NCBI GenBank assembly: GCA_005787865.1
Contig: SXZN01000169.1
Coordinates: forward strand, 1 to 24,797
Reading direction: 5' to 3'
Length of the DNA: 24,797 bases
Origin: Opitutaceae bacterium
GTDB lineage: Bacteria; Verrucomicrobiota; Verrucomicrobiia; Opitutales; Opitutaceae
In this document: positions 15,501 through 22,964 of the stretch, piece after piece
Numbering within the stretch: the stretch's first letter is position 1
How the letters are laid out: every line of letters begins with the position of its first letter
Made by a program: the position numbers and the translations under genes
Notes under the pieces: model-generated
What the model was told of the DNA's origin: nothing
What the model saw: the letters and a program-made list of their open reading frames with translations, nothing else
Databases searched by the model: none

Positions 15501-16683
15501 AACCAAGCTCCTTCAGACGGCGAATGATGAATGGCTCAAAAAGGACGAGCGCCATTTTCTTAGGCAGGCCACACTGATGCAGCTTCAACTCTGGACCGAT
15601 GACGATCACGGAACGACCAGAGTAGTCGACACGTTTACCAAGCAAATTTTGCCGGAAACGACCCTGCTTGCCTTTCCGCATATCCGAGAGCGATTTCAGT
15701 GGACGATTACCCGCGCCTGTTACCGGGCGGCCGTGACGACCGTTGTCAAACAAGGCGTCAACCGCTTCTTGTAACATACGTTTCTCATTATGAATGATCA
15801 CGTCAGGCGTCTTAAGCTGCATCAAATTGCGCAGACGATTATTGCGATTGATCACGCGGCGATAGAGATCGTTAAGATCGGAAGTGGCAAAGCGCCCCCC
15901 TTCGAGAGGAACTAACGGACGCAGATCGGGAGGGATAACTGGGAGCACTTCGAGCACCATCCATTCGGGACGGGACTTGGAATTAATGAACCCGCCAATG
16001 ACCTTTAGACGCTTCGAGAGCTTTTTCTTAATCTGCTTCGAGCGAGTGGCCCGCATCGTCTCATGCAGTTCAGCCACCACGGCGGGCATGTCGATTTGGA
16101 TCAGGACATCACGGATAGCTTCGGCGCCCATTTTCGCAGTAAAGGTATCCGCACCGTATTCTTCGACGGCCTGCTGGTGCTCTGTTTGCGTCAGCAACTG
16201 CTTAAGCAAGAGAGGAGTCTTGCCCGGATTGGTGACCATGAAATTCTCGTAATAAATCACCCGTTCGAGTGAGCGGGCGGTCATATCGAGCAACAGACCC
16301 AAGCGACTGGGCATGCTCTTGAGAAACCAGATATGGGCAACCGGGACGGCCAATTCAATATGCCCCATCCGCTCGCGACGGACGCGAGCAATCGTCACCT
16401 CAACGCCGCAGCGATCGCAGACCACATCCTTGTATTTGATGCGTTTATATTTACCGCAGGCGCACTCATAATCACGCACTGGACCAAAAATCTTTTGGCA
16501 GAAAAGACCGCCTGGCTCAGGCTTGAAAGTACGATAATTAATCGTCTCAGGATTTTTCACCTCTCCCTTCGACCAAGACCGAATGGTCTCAGGTGAGGCG
16601 ACGGTAATAGAAACGTTGTCGAATGGATTTTCGTCCGAACCAAGAACGGACCGGACTTCTTCACGGGCGTGTTCAGTGCTCAT
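12556..16683 (-). CDS. rpoC: DNA-directed RNA polymerase subunit beta'
   Basis: Beta' carries the catalytic Mg site and the clamp of RNA polymerase. The 1375-residue product has zinc site 1 intact (C74, C76, C89, C92 in ECACGKYKRIKYKDVVCDRCG), the catalytic NADFDGD at 463-469 (D465, D467, D469), the bridge helix and trigger-loop start (GEPGTQLTMRTFHIGG), and then an insertion of about 175 residues before ITGGLPRVAELFEARRPKEAA, equivalent to E. coli SI3. Odd: zinc site 2 retains only C810; the three other ligand positions are S885, D892 and S895, at exactly the spacing of E. coli C888, C895 and C898. The reading frame is intact. It follows rpoB by 32 nt and ends in a strong terminator. Confidence 0.99.
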   Translation of the reverse strand: MSTEHAREEVRSVLGSDENPFDNVSITVASPETIRSWSKGEVKNPETINYRTFKPEPGGLFCQKIFGPVRDYECACGKYKRIKYKDVVCDRCGVEVTIARVRRERMGHIELAVPVAHIWFLKSMPSRLGLLLDMTARSLERVIYYENFMVTNPGKTPLLLKQLLTQTEHQQAVEEYGADTFTAKMGAEAIRDVLIQIDMPAVVAELHETMRATRSKQIKKKLSKRLKVIGGFINSKSRPEWMVLEVLPVIPPDLRPLVPLEGGRFATSDLNDLYRRVINRNNRLRNLMQLKTPDVIIHNEKRMLQEAVDALFDNGRHGRPVTGAGNRPLKSLSDMRKGKQGRFRQNLLGKRVDYSGRSVIVIGPELKLHQCGLPKKMALVLFEPFIIRRLKELGFVHTVRGARKMIEKKSPEVWDILEEVTKGHPVLLNRAPTLHRLSIQAFEPVLIEGSSIRVHPLVCTAYNADFDGDQMAVHVPLSLEAILECKLLMMSTNNIFSPSSGKPILTPSQDIVLGAYYLTIEPRTKPAKGIRLPLLSGLQEVLYVKADGALKMHDWIEVPNPDFKKDTVYGNKERKVLRTTVGRVIFNEIWPPALGFINFPVPKGKLGDLILNTYKVAGDRVTVETLDRLKELGFQTAMQAGISIGIDDMIIPENKKEIVHDARKKVDEVESQYKKGIITSGERYNKIIDIWTGATDRIAKAVFAKLENNDGKPEVNPVYIMMDSGARGNKQQVRQLCGLRGLMAKPSGEIIERPILSSFREGLTVLEYFISTHGARKGLADTALKTADAGYMTRKLCDVAMDAVVTEEDCGTRDGIWKKAIFEGETMLVTLAERIVGRFSADDIFDPLNPTKTIVDAGELITEEFSKRIEDSGIERVKVLSPLTSTSEQGIDAKSYGINPATNKVAKIGDSVGIIAAQSIGEPGTQLTMRTFHIGGVASAGSKNPEIKVRNSGLVKYRGLRLVQTAEGFNIVLNKTGSLLIIDENDRELESYPIVVGTFLSVTDGAKVTKGDTIAQWDPYNIPVLSEKAGTLHFKDMIPGVTVKRELDESTGRIATVVIEHKEDLNPQIEVRDDHGKPVAAYSIPTGAQISVAESDIITPGALLAKTPRQASVTKDITGGLPRVAELFEARRPKEAAEMARIEGVVSFEGSIRGKRKLVVRHEEAGSEEEHLIPHGKHIIVQAGDVVHKGQHLTEGSADPHEILEILGPTALYEFLIGQVQEVYRLQGVTINDKHIEVIIRQMLRKVRISDPGDTEWFWGEQIDRVAFLRENKRIDAAGGKPAEAEPILLGITKASLETESFISAASFQETTRVLTDASTLGKVDHLKGFKENVIMGHLIPAGTGWPGYKKLKVTLPLGGEIPMDETPKTVAAAS

Positions 16684-16715
16684 TGTGCTTTTTGTTCCGA
16701 GGATAATGTTGAAGG

Positions 16716-19700
16716 TTAGCGACTGCCGCCGAGGGCTTCACCAAGCGCGGTGCGCTTAGCGAGTTTGATATCGAGGCCAAGGGCTTGCATTTCCTTGACC
16801 AAAACGTTGAACGATTCAGGCGTACCAGCACTCAAGGTATTATCGCCCTTGACGAGCGATTCATAGATCTTGGTGCGTCCGTTAACGTCATCGGATTTGA
16901 CCGTGAGGAGCTCTTGCAGGGTATGCGCCGCGCCATAAGCCTCAAGCGCCCATACTTCCATTTCCCCGAAACGTTGACCACCGTATTGAGCTTTGCCGCC
17001 CAACGGTTGCTGCGTGACTAACGAGTAAGGGCCGACGGCGCGCGCGTGAATCTTATGCGACACCAGATGGTTCAACTTCATCATGTAGATGTAGCCGACA
17101 ACCACCTCTTGATCGAGTTTCTCGCCAGTGCGACCATCATGCAGCGGGCTCTTGCCCGACATTGGAAGGTTAGCTTCCTTGAGGTAGCCACGCACCTTGC
17201 CTTCAGGAATACCGTCAAACACCGGGGTAGCGACCTTGATGCCTAATTTTTTGCAGGCCCATCCAAGGTGGGTCTCAAGCACTTGGCCTACATTCATACG
17301 TGAAGGCACGCCGAGTGGGTTAAGGCAAATTTCGATGGGGGTACCATCGGGCAAAAACGGCATGTCTTCTTCAGGGACAATCTTGGCGACCACACCCTTG
17401 TTCCCATGACGGCCGGCCATTTTATCTCCGACCTCAAGTTTTTGCTTAGTGGCGATATAAACTTTTACCGTTTTGATCACACCAGGGCCATTTTCGTCGC
17501 CCGTTTCAATGGTCGCAATCTTGCGCTCGCGATCGCCTTCCAGCTCATCGAATTTCGATTGGAAGGAAGCGATGATCTCCATGATCTTGATGCGAACAGG
17601 GGAAGGATCGATTTCGATATGCTTCGCCACGGCCGCCAATTTACGGAGTAAGGTTTTGGTGATTTTGCGGTTGGCGGGAATGATAATTTCCCCCGTTTGT
17701 CCATTAATTACATCGAGCGGAATTTTTTCGCCGAGCAAGATATTGGAAAGCGCTTCGGTCAATTGCTCCCGCAATTTATCCATCTGCGTTTTATAATCTT
17801 CCTGAATCTGCTTTACCTGCCGACGACGATCGGACGGAGAGAGGCGGTCGCGTTCAGCATCGAGCCGACTGGTCGAGACCTTCACACCCATGATGATCCC
17901 GTTCACCCCTGATGGCACAATGAGTGATGTATCTTTAACGTCAGCAGCTTTTTCGCCGAAGATAGCGCGTAAGAGCTTCTCTTCTGGCGCAAGTTCGGTC
18001 TCAGATTTGGGCGTGATTTTACCGACGAGAAGATCGCCAGGTTTAACCTCAGCCCCAATACGAATAACCCCGTTATGGTCGAGATGCTTAAGCGCTTCCT
18101 CCCCAATATTAGGAATATCACGCGTAATTTCCTCCGGCCCGAGCTTAGTGTCACGGGCGATAACTTCAAATTCCTGAACGTGAATCGAGGTAAAGATATC
18201 CTCTTTGAGCACTTTCTCGGAAATCAAAATCGCATCTTCGAAATTGTAACCATTCCAAGGCATGAAACCAACGAGCACGTTGCGCCCGAGAGCCAATTCA
18301 CCGTGATCCGTAGATGGACCATCAGCGATGCACTCACCTTTCTTAACTTTCTGGCCCTTCTTTACGATCGGACGCTGACTGAAACAGGTGCCAGCATTAG
18401 AGCGCATAAACTTACGCAGCTCATACACGAAAACATGATTTTTTGGATCGTGCTTAGGGTGGCGAGGCAACTCACCATCCTTGGTCACAATGATTTGCTT
18501 GGCGTCGACCGCGGCAACTAACCCAGCCTCTTCAGCAATGACTACTGTTTTGGAGTCACTGGCGAGACGAGCCTCAAGACCAGTGCCCACGAAGGGTGCC
18601 TCAGTCTGCAAAAGTGGAACACCTTGGCGTTGCATGTTCGAGCCCATGAGCGCGCGATTAGCGTCATCATGTTCAAGGAACGGGATCAGCCCAGCAGCGA
18701 CAGAGACCACCTGCTTAGGCGAAACATCCATCAAATCGACTTCTTCAGCCGAAACTTCGAGGAAATTGCCAGAATGCCGGGCGGTAACCTTGCCGACATA
18801 GTGTCCTTTACTATCAACTTCAGCATTAGCCTGAGCGATCGTCTTACCTTCCTCTTGGTCGGCTGTGAGGTAGACTACTTTGTCAGAAACGCGGCCTTTC
18901 TCAACAACGCGATAAGGAGATTCAATGAAGCCGAATTCATTAACCCGAGCGTACGTCGAGAGTGAATTGATGAGACCAATATTCGGACCCTCGGGCGTTT
19001 CAATCGGACAAATTCGTCCATAGTGAGAAGGATGAACATCGCGCACTTCAAAGCCTGCGCGCTCACGGTTCAAACCGCCAGGCCCGAGCGCAGATAACCG
19101 GCGCTTGTGTGTGAGTTCGGCCAGAGGATTAATCTGGTCCATGAATTGAGAAAGCTGACTACGCGCGAAGAAATCGCGAATAACCGTCGTGAGCGCCTTT
19201 GGATTGATCAGCTTCTGCGGCGTGATCGAGTCCACGCTCTGGTCATAAAGTGTCATCCGCTCACGAACCAAGCGTTCCGTACGGGAAAGACCGACCCGGC
19301 ATTGATTGGCGAGTAATTCGCCCACGGTGCGCACGCGGCGCGAGCCCAGATGATCGATATCATCGACGATACCGTCGCTTTTCTTCAAGCGAACCAAATA
19401 TTTGGTAGCGGCAACAATATCGGCGCTATCCAAAATACGATTTTCAAGATCCATCTTCAAATCGAGCTTCTGATTGATTTTGTAACGACCAACCCGACCG
19501 AGGTCATAGCGTTTCGGATCAAAAAACAACCGCTTGAGCAATGCTTTAGCATTTGCCGGTGTTGGCGGCTCGCCTGGGCGGAGTTTTTTATAAACTTCCT
19601 TCAGCGCCTCCTCCTCATTGCGAGTAGGATCTTTTTTGAGCGCGCGAATGATCGCCCCCTCATCTGCGGTGGTATCAATGACCCGCATCGACTTGATATC

Positions 19701-20510
19701 GTGTTTCTCAAAGGTTCGAACAATTGCCTTGGTTAGCGGCTCAAAGGCGCGCGCCAGCACAACACCCTTCTGTGCATCGATCACATCCTCAACGAGAGCC
19801 AGTGTGGACACATTATCGAGATCTAGAGCCTTGCTGACCTTTAAATCCTGAATCGTATAAAACAGATTAAGAATATCGAGATCGTTACTGAAACCGATCG
19901 AGCGCAGCAGAGTTGTGATCAAAAATTTACGACGACGCCGACGACGGTCGAGGTAAACATAAAGCAAATCATTGTTGTCAAATTGCACCTCCAACCAAGT
20001 CCCGCGGTCAGGAATGATGCGGAAAGAGTGCAACAGCTTGCCGTTGGGATGGGTCGCAACCTCAAAGCAAATACCAGGTGAACGATGAAGCTGTGAAACC
20101 ACAACCCGCTCAGCGCCATTGATGATAAAAGATCCGCGTTCGGTAACCATAGGAATATCACCCATGAAAATCTCTTCATCTTTAATGAAATCCTCTTCGC
20201 GCAAGCGCAGTTTGACGTAGAGCGGCACGGCGTATGTGACCCCCTCGCGCAAACACTCGATCTCAGAGCTCTTAGGCTCGCCGATTGTGTAGGAAACGTA
20301 TTCGAGCGTTAAACGCTCATCGTAAGAATGGATAGGAAAGACCTCCTTAAAAACGGCCTCTAGGCCGTAAGGCTTGCGCTGCTTCTCTGGGGTATCTTTT
20401 TGGAGATACTCGAGATAGGAGCTAATCTGCAGCTCAATAAGGTTGGGCGGCTGAATGACTTCGCGGAGTTTGCCGAAGTTAATGCGTTCGGTATGAGTGC
20501 GGTCGGCCAT
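16716..20510 (-). CDS. rpoB: DNA-directed RNA polymerase subunit beta
   Basis: Beta forms the other half of the active-site cleft and the rifampicin pocket. The 1264-residue product starts MADRTHTERINFGK and includes the Arg-rich DRRRRRRKF segment, the rifampicin region around SQLSQFMDQINPLAELTHKRR (M457; D458, H468, S473 match E. coli D516, H526, S531), RDVHPSHYGRICPIETPEGPNIGL, and the C-terminal GDKMAGRHGNKG and GEMEVWALEAYGAAHTLQE blocks. Position 460 is Ile where E. coli has N518. It is shorter than E. coli beta (1342), in keeping with smaller lineage-specific insertions. The 196-nt upstream gap has a terminator-like hairpin and other structures, suggesting attenuation between rplL and rpoB. 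Confidence 0.99.
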   Translation of the reverse strand: MADRTHTERINFGKLREVIQPPNLIELQISSYLEYLQKDTPEKQRKPYGLEAVFKEVFPIHSYDERLTLEYVSYTIGEPKSSEIECLREGVTYAVPLYVKLRLREEDFIKDEEIFMGDIPMVTERGSFIINGAERVVVSQLHRSPGICFEVATHPNGKLLHSFRIIPDRGTWLEVQFDNNDLLYVYLDRRRRRRKFLITTLLRSIGFSNDLDILNLFYTIQDLKVSKALDLDNVSTLALVEDVIDAQKGVVLARAFEPLTKAIVRTFEKHDIKSMRVIDTTADEGAIIRALKKDPTRNEEEALKEVYKKLRPGEPPTPANAKALLKRLFFDPKRYDLGRVGRYKINQKLDLKMDLENRILDSADIVAATKYLVRLKKSDGIVDDIDHLGSRRVRTVGELLANQCRVGLSRTERLVRERMTLYDQSVDSITPQKLINPKALTTVIRDFFARSQLSQFMDQINPLAELTHKRRLSALGPGGLNRERAGFEVRDVHPSHYGRICPIETPEGPNIGLINSLSTYARVNEFGFIESPYRVVEKGRVSDKVVYLTADQEEGKTIAQANAEVDSKGHYVGKVTARHSGNFLEVSAEEVDLMDVSPKQVVSVAAGLIPFLEHDDANRALMGSNMQRQGVPLLQTEAPFVGTGLEARLASDSKTVVIAEEAGLVAAVDAKQIIVTKDGELPRHPKHDPKNHVFVYELRKFMRSNAGTCFSQRPIVKKGQKVKKGECIADGPSTDHGELALGRNVLVGFMPWNGYNFEDAILISEKVLKEDIFTSIHVQEFEVIARDTKLGPEEITRDIPNIGEEALKHLDHNGVIRIGAEVKPGDLLVGKITPKSETELAPEEKLLRAIFGEKAADVKDTSLIVPSGVNGIIMGVKVSTSRLDAERDRLSPSDRRRQVKQIQEDYKTQMDKLREQLTEALSNILLGEKIPLDVINGQTGEIIIPANRKITKTLLRKLAAVAKHIEIDPSPVRIKIMEIIASFQSKFDELEGDRERKIATIETGDENGPGVIKTVKVYIATKQKLEVGDKMAGRHGNKGVVAKIVPEEDMPFLPDGTPIEICLNPLGVPSRMNVGQVLETHLGWACKKLGIKVATPVFDGIPEGKVRGYLKEANLPMSGKSPLHDGRTGEKLDQEVVVGYIYMMKLNHLVSHKIHARAVGPYSLVTQQPLGGKAQYGGQRFGEMEVWALEAYGAAHTLQELLTVKSDDVNGRTKIYESLVKGDNTLSAGTPESFNVLVKEMQALGLDIKLAKRTALGEALGGSR

Positions 20511-20542
20511 GGAATTTCCCGTGTAGAGGTGAACTTAAAAAA

Positions 20543-20553
20543 ACAGAGACCTA
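20543..20553 (-). promoter_or_regulatory. 11-nt motif TAGGTCTCTGT upstream of rpoB
   Basis: Identical to 12066-12076 in the rpsL upstream region. It begins 33 nt before the rpoB ATG and abuts a T7 run. If TAGGTC serves as a -10, the rpoB leader would be about 30 nt, but no TTGCGG-like -35 lies at 16-19 nt. Role unproven. Confidence 0.35.
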
Positions 20554-20575
20554 GCTATTCATAAATGAATAGCTA
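20552..20575 (-). repeat. Perfect AT-rich inverted repeat before rpoB
   Basis: TAGCTATTCA / TGAATAGCTA, 10-bp perfect arms with a 4-nt loop. In transcript sense it is followed after 8 nt by seven T (20543-20537), giving a weak terminator-like layout; its low GC argues against strong termination. It could equally be an operator or an RNA stabiliser upstream of rpoB. Confidence 0.5.
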
Positions 20576-20585
20576 ATTATGCGGT

Positions 20586-20610
20586 GCACGCGCGTGAGAT
20601 CACGCTGTGC
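20586..20610 (-). repeat. Imperfect inverted repeat in the rplL-rpoB gap
   Basis: GCAC-A-GCGTG / CACGC-GC-GTGC in transcript sense: a 5-bp inner stem with a 4-nt loop and a 4-bp outer stem across a 1x2 internal loop. It is the middle one of three hairpins between rplL and rpoB. Confidence 0.4.
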
Positions 20611-20624
20611 GGAAAGAATAAATG

Positions 20625-20667
20625 AAAAAAGCCGAGAGACAGATCGCGGTTGGCCGCGACCTGCTCT
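20625..20667 (-). terminator. Terminator or attenuator between rplL and rpoB
   Basis: In transcript sense: CAGGTCGCGG, loop CCAA, CCGCGATCTG (10-bp stem, one G-U), extended by AGAG/CTCT across a bulge, then CGGC and six T. It starts 39 nt after the rplL stop. E. coli has a partial terminator at the same junction that sets the ratio of ribosomal protein to polymerase synthesis; the same role is inferred here. Confidence 0.75.
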
Positions 20668-20706
20668 GGTGAATTGAGATGATGAAGGAGCGAAATCTCC
20701 AAGTGG

Positions 20707-21087
20707 TTACTTGAGTTCCACTTTGGCCCCAGCGGCCTCAAGCTTCTTCTTGATTTCTTCCGCCTCGGCCTTGTTAACGCCTTCCTTGACAGGCTTGGGC
20801 GCACCTTCGACCAAATCCTTAGCCTCTTTCAGGCCCCGGCCGGTGATGGCGCGAACTTCTTTAATCGCGCCGATCTTGTTGGCGCCAGCCTCAAGGAGGA
20901 CGACGGTGAATTCCGTCTTCTCTTCAGCGGCCGCAGCAGGGGCCGCGCCAGCGGCGGGGCCAGCGGCAGCAGCAGCGGCGGCGGAAACGCCCCACTTACC
21001 CTCGAGGTCTTTAACGAGGGCAGCGAGTTCGAGAATAGGCTGGGCGGAAAGCCATTCAATGACTTGGTCTTTAGTGATGTTGCTCAT
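20707..21087 (-). CDS. rplL: 50S ribosomal protein L7/L12
   Basis: L7/L12 is the multi-copy stalk protein that recruits translational GTPases. The 126-residue product has the N-terminal dimerisation domain (1-34), an Ala/Gly/Pro hinge (about 35-55) and the C-terminal domain (EKTEFTVVLLEAGANKIGAIKEVR, ITGRGLKEAKDLVEGAPKPVKEG). The ATG at 21087 is chosen over an upstream in-frame codon at 21132: it gives the canonical N-terminus and has an AGGAGA SD (21095-21100) 7 nt upstream. A strong SD agrees with the need for several copies per ribosome. It lies 133 nt after rplJ. Confidence 0.98.
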   Translation of the reverse strand: MSNITKDQVIEWLSAQPILELAALVKDLEGKWGVSAAAAAAAGPAAGAAPAAAAEEKTEFTVVLLEAGANKIGAIKEVRAITGRGLKEAKDLVEGAPKPVKEGVNKAEAEEIKKKLEAAGAKVELK

Positions 21088-21138
21088 GGTATTTTCTCCT
21101 GAAGCGACTAGCGGTTTCGATGGATGAAACACGTTTAA

Positions 21139-21150
21139 GGGACGTATCCC
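21139..21150 (-). repeat. Small hairpin in the rplL leader
   Basis: GGGA / TCCC with loop TACG in transcript sense, 52 nt before the rplL ATG. Short, but in an unusually long (133-nt) gap between two genes that need different expression levels. Confidence 0.25.
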
Positions 21151-21179
21151 CTAGCCTACTTCTTTGGATATTTTATTTT

Positions 21180-21195
21180 CTCGGCTTGCACCGAG
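21180..21195 (-). promoter_or_regulatory. Hairpin in the rplJ-rplL gap
   Basis: CTCGG / CCGAG with a 6-nt loop in transcript sense, flanked by TTTTTC on the 5' side and AAAATAAAATA on the 3' side; the flanking U and A runs can extend the stem across one bulged C. No T-run follows. It may be a processing or stability element separating rplJ and rplL expression. Confidence 0.4.
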
Positions 21196-21220
21196 GAAAA
21201 AGGGTTAAAGTAAGTAGGGG

Positions 21221-21718
21221 TTAGGCCGCTGAGGCGGATGATTGTTCTTTTTTGACCTTAGCGTCGAGAACGCGAACGAAGGCCGCGCCTTGCATGGTGA
21301 GCAAGCCGAGGAACATCGAGCGCAGAGCGTCGAACGAAGGCAGATCGGCAAGCTTGGAAAGGTCAGCAGCCGTCATGAGCTTCTTATCCAAGACGCCTAC
21401 TTTCACTTCGAGCTTCTGTTTTTCTTCGATAAATTTCTTCAGCACCTTGGCGACGCCAGCAGGATTCTTTCCGCCGACAACGACCGCGGTCTGACCGGTT
21501 AAGGACTTCTCCAGGTCGGGCAAGCCGAATGCCTTGGCCGCAACCCGAAACGAGCTATTCTTAACGACATGAAATTCAGCCTTATCAGGGGATAGGCGCT
21601 TACGCAGCTCGGCCGCATCGGCAACTGTCAGCTTGGTAAAATTGGTGAGGATGACGTAGTCGGACTTCTTTAGATGCCCGGTGACCTCATCGATCAAATA
21701 TTTCTTTTCTGCTCTCAT
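21221..21718 (-). CDS. rplJ: 50S ribosomal protein L10
   Basis: L10 anchors L7/L12 dimers to 23S rRNA and, as the L10-L12 complex, represses its own operon in E. coli. The 165-residue product has the N-terminal domain (MRAEKKYLIDEVTGHLKKSDYVILTNF region), ELRKRLSPDKAEFHVVKNSSFRVA, the GQTAVVV segment, and a C-terminal helix (about 138-160) for L12 binding. Only 17 nt separate it from rplA, too little for the long E. coli L10 leader site. A weak GGAAA lies about 11 nt before ATG. Confidence 0.98.
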   Translation of the reverse strand: MRAEKKYLIDEVTGHLKKSDYVILTNFTKLTVADAAELRKRLSPDKAEFHVVKNSSFRVAAKAFGLPDLEKSLTGQTAVVVGGKNPAGVAKVLKKFIEEKQKLEVKVGVLDKKLMTAADLSKLADLPSFDALRSMFLGLLTMQGAAFVRVLDAKVKKEQSSASAA

Positions 21719-21735
21719 AGTAGATTGTTTCCGGG

Positions 21736-22431
21736 TTAGAATTTATTAAACTCACCGCTCGCCAGCTTGATGCCGGGACTCATCGAGGATGAAAGCGTGA
21801 CGCTCTTGATATAGTGGCCCTTGAAGGCGGCAGGCTTAGCTTTACCCACAGCCTCGAGCACTGCGGTCACATTTTCCGTAATTTGATCGACCGTGAATGA
21901 ACGCTTACCAACGCCGACCCCAATATTGGCAGTCTTGTCGACTTTAAACTCTACCCGACCGGCCTTAACGGCCTTGATACCAGCAACGATGTCGTCGGTA
22001 ACGGTGCCCGATTTTGGATTTGGCATCAGGCCCTTGGGACCAAGTACACGCGCCAAGGTTCTTACCTGTTTCATGGCCTCAGTGGTCGAAATCGCCACAT
22101 CGAAATCAAGCCAGCCCTCATTGATTTTAGCCATCACATCAGCGAGGCCAGCAGTGTCAGCACCGGCAGCGAGAGCCTTAGCTGGGTCGTCAGTAAAAAC
22201 AACGATGCGCACTTTCTTGCCGGAGCCGTTGGGCAGTGGCGTCGTGCCACGTACCATTTGGTCACCTTGGGCCGGATCGACGCCTAGGCGAAAGGACAAT
22301 TCGACCGTCTCGTCGAATTTAGCCTTGGGGAATTTAGCCAGAATTTCTACTGCTTCCTTAAGCGGATATTCTTTGGCGAGATCAGCGGCCGAGGCCGCGC
22401 TGCGATAGCGTTTACTTTGTTTTACAGGCAT
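21736..22431 (-). CDS. rplA: 50S ribosomal protein L1
   Basis: L1 forms the mobile stalk at the E site and represses the L11 operon in E. coli. The 231-residue product begins MPVKQSKRYRSA and has TVELSFRLGVDPAQGDQMVRG, VRIVVFTDDPAKA, the conserved RVLGPKGLMPNPKSGTV and GHYIKSVTLSSSMSPGIKL at the end. The ATG at 22431 is chosen over an upstream in-frame TTG at 22452 because an AAGGAG SD (22438-22443) is correctly spaced and the length matches the family. It follows rplK after 67 nt. Confidence 0.98.
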   Translation of the reverse strand: MPVKQSKRYRSAASAADLAKEYPLKEAVEILAKFPKAKFDETVELSFRLGVDPAQGDQMVRGTTPLPNGSGKKVRIVVFTDDPAKALAAGADTAGLADVMAKINEGWLDFDVAISTTEAMKQVRTLARVLGPKGLMPNPKSGTVTDDIVAGIKAVKAGRVEFKVDKTANIGVGVGKRSFTVDQITENVTAVLEAVGKAKPAAFKGHYIKSVTLSSSMSPGIKLASGEFNKF

Positions 22432-22498
22432 TTTTGACTCCTTGCGGTGCAAACGTCTCGAGTGAGACTTCCGCGGTGAGTGGTGTGGTTTAGGAAAA

Positions 22499-22924
22499 TT
22501 AGTCGATGACTTCGATACCCATGTTGCGGGCTGTGCCAGCGATCATACGTACCGCGGCCTCTTCGCTGTTAGCGTTGAGGTCGGCCTTTTTGATTTTGAT
22601 GATTTCGAGAATTTGCTTTTTTGTCACCTTACCCACTTTATCCATATTGGGCTTAGCGGAACCGCTCGCGATACCAGCAGCCTTCTTCAGCAGCACCGAG
22701 GCCGGGGGCGACTTAAGAATAAAGGTGAAGGATTTATCGACATAAACCGTAATAACCACCGGAATGATCATTCCATTTTGGTCTTTTGTCTTGGCATTGA
22801 ATTCCTTACAGAAGCCCATGATATTGACACCTTGAGCGCCGAGAGCGGGCCCAACCGGGGGCGCCGGATTGGCGGCACCGGCAGGAAGTTGCAGACGAAC
22901 GTAGCCTTGGATTTTTTTTGCCAT
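22499..22924 (-). CDS. rplK: 50S ribosomal protein L11
   Basis: L11 is at the GTPase-associated centre and the thiostrepton site. The 141-residue product has the N-terminal domain with the proline-rich PAPPVGPALGAQGVN (20-34), which forms the thiostrepton/stringent-response hinge, and a C-terminal rRNA-binding domain ending AGTARNMGIEVID. Length is normal. No SD is visible; the leader TTAACCCCTTTTCGTT is pyrimidine-rich. It follows nusG after 40 nt. Confidence 0.99.
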   Translation of the reverse strand: MAKKIQGYVRLQLPAGAANPAPPVGPALGAQGVNIMGFCKEFNAKTKDQNGMIIPVVITVYVDKSFTFILKSPPASVLLKKAAGIASGSAKPNMDKVGKVTKKQILEIIKIKKADLNANSEEAAVRMIAGTARNMGIEVID

Positions 22925-22964
22925 AACGAAAAGGGGTTAATTAATAAAATAGAGGGAAGGCTGA

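Noticed and set aside
21088..21132. N-terminal extension of rplL
   Set aside because: A well-spaced AGGAGA precedes the ATG at 21087, and the added residues do not match L7/L12.
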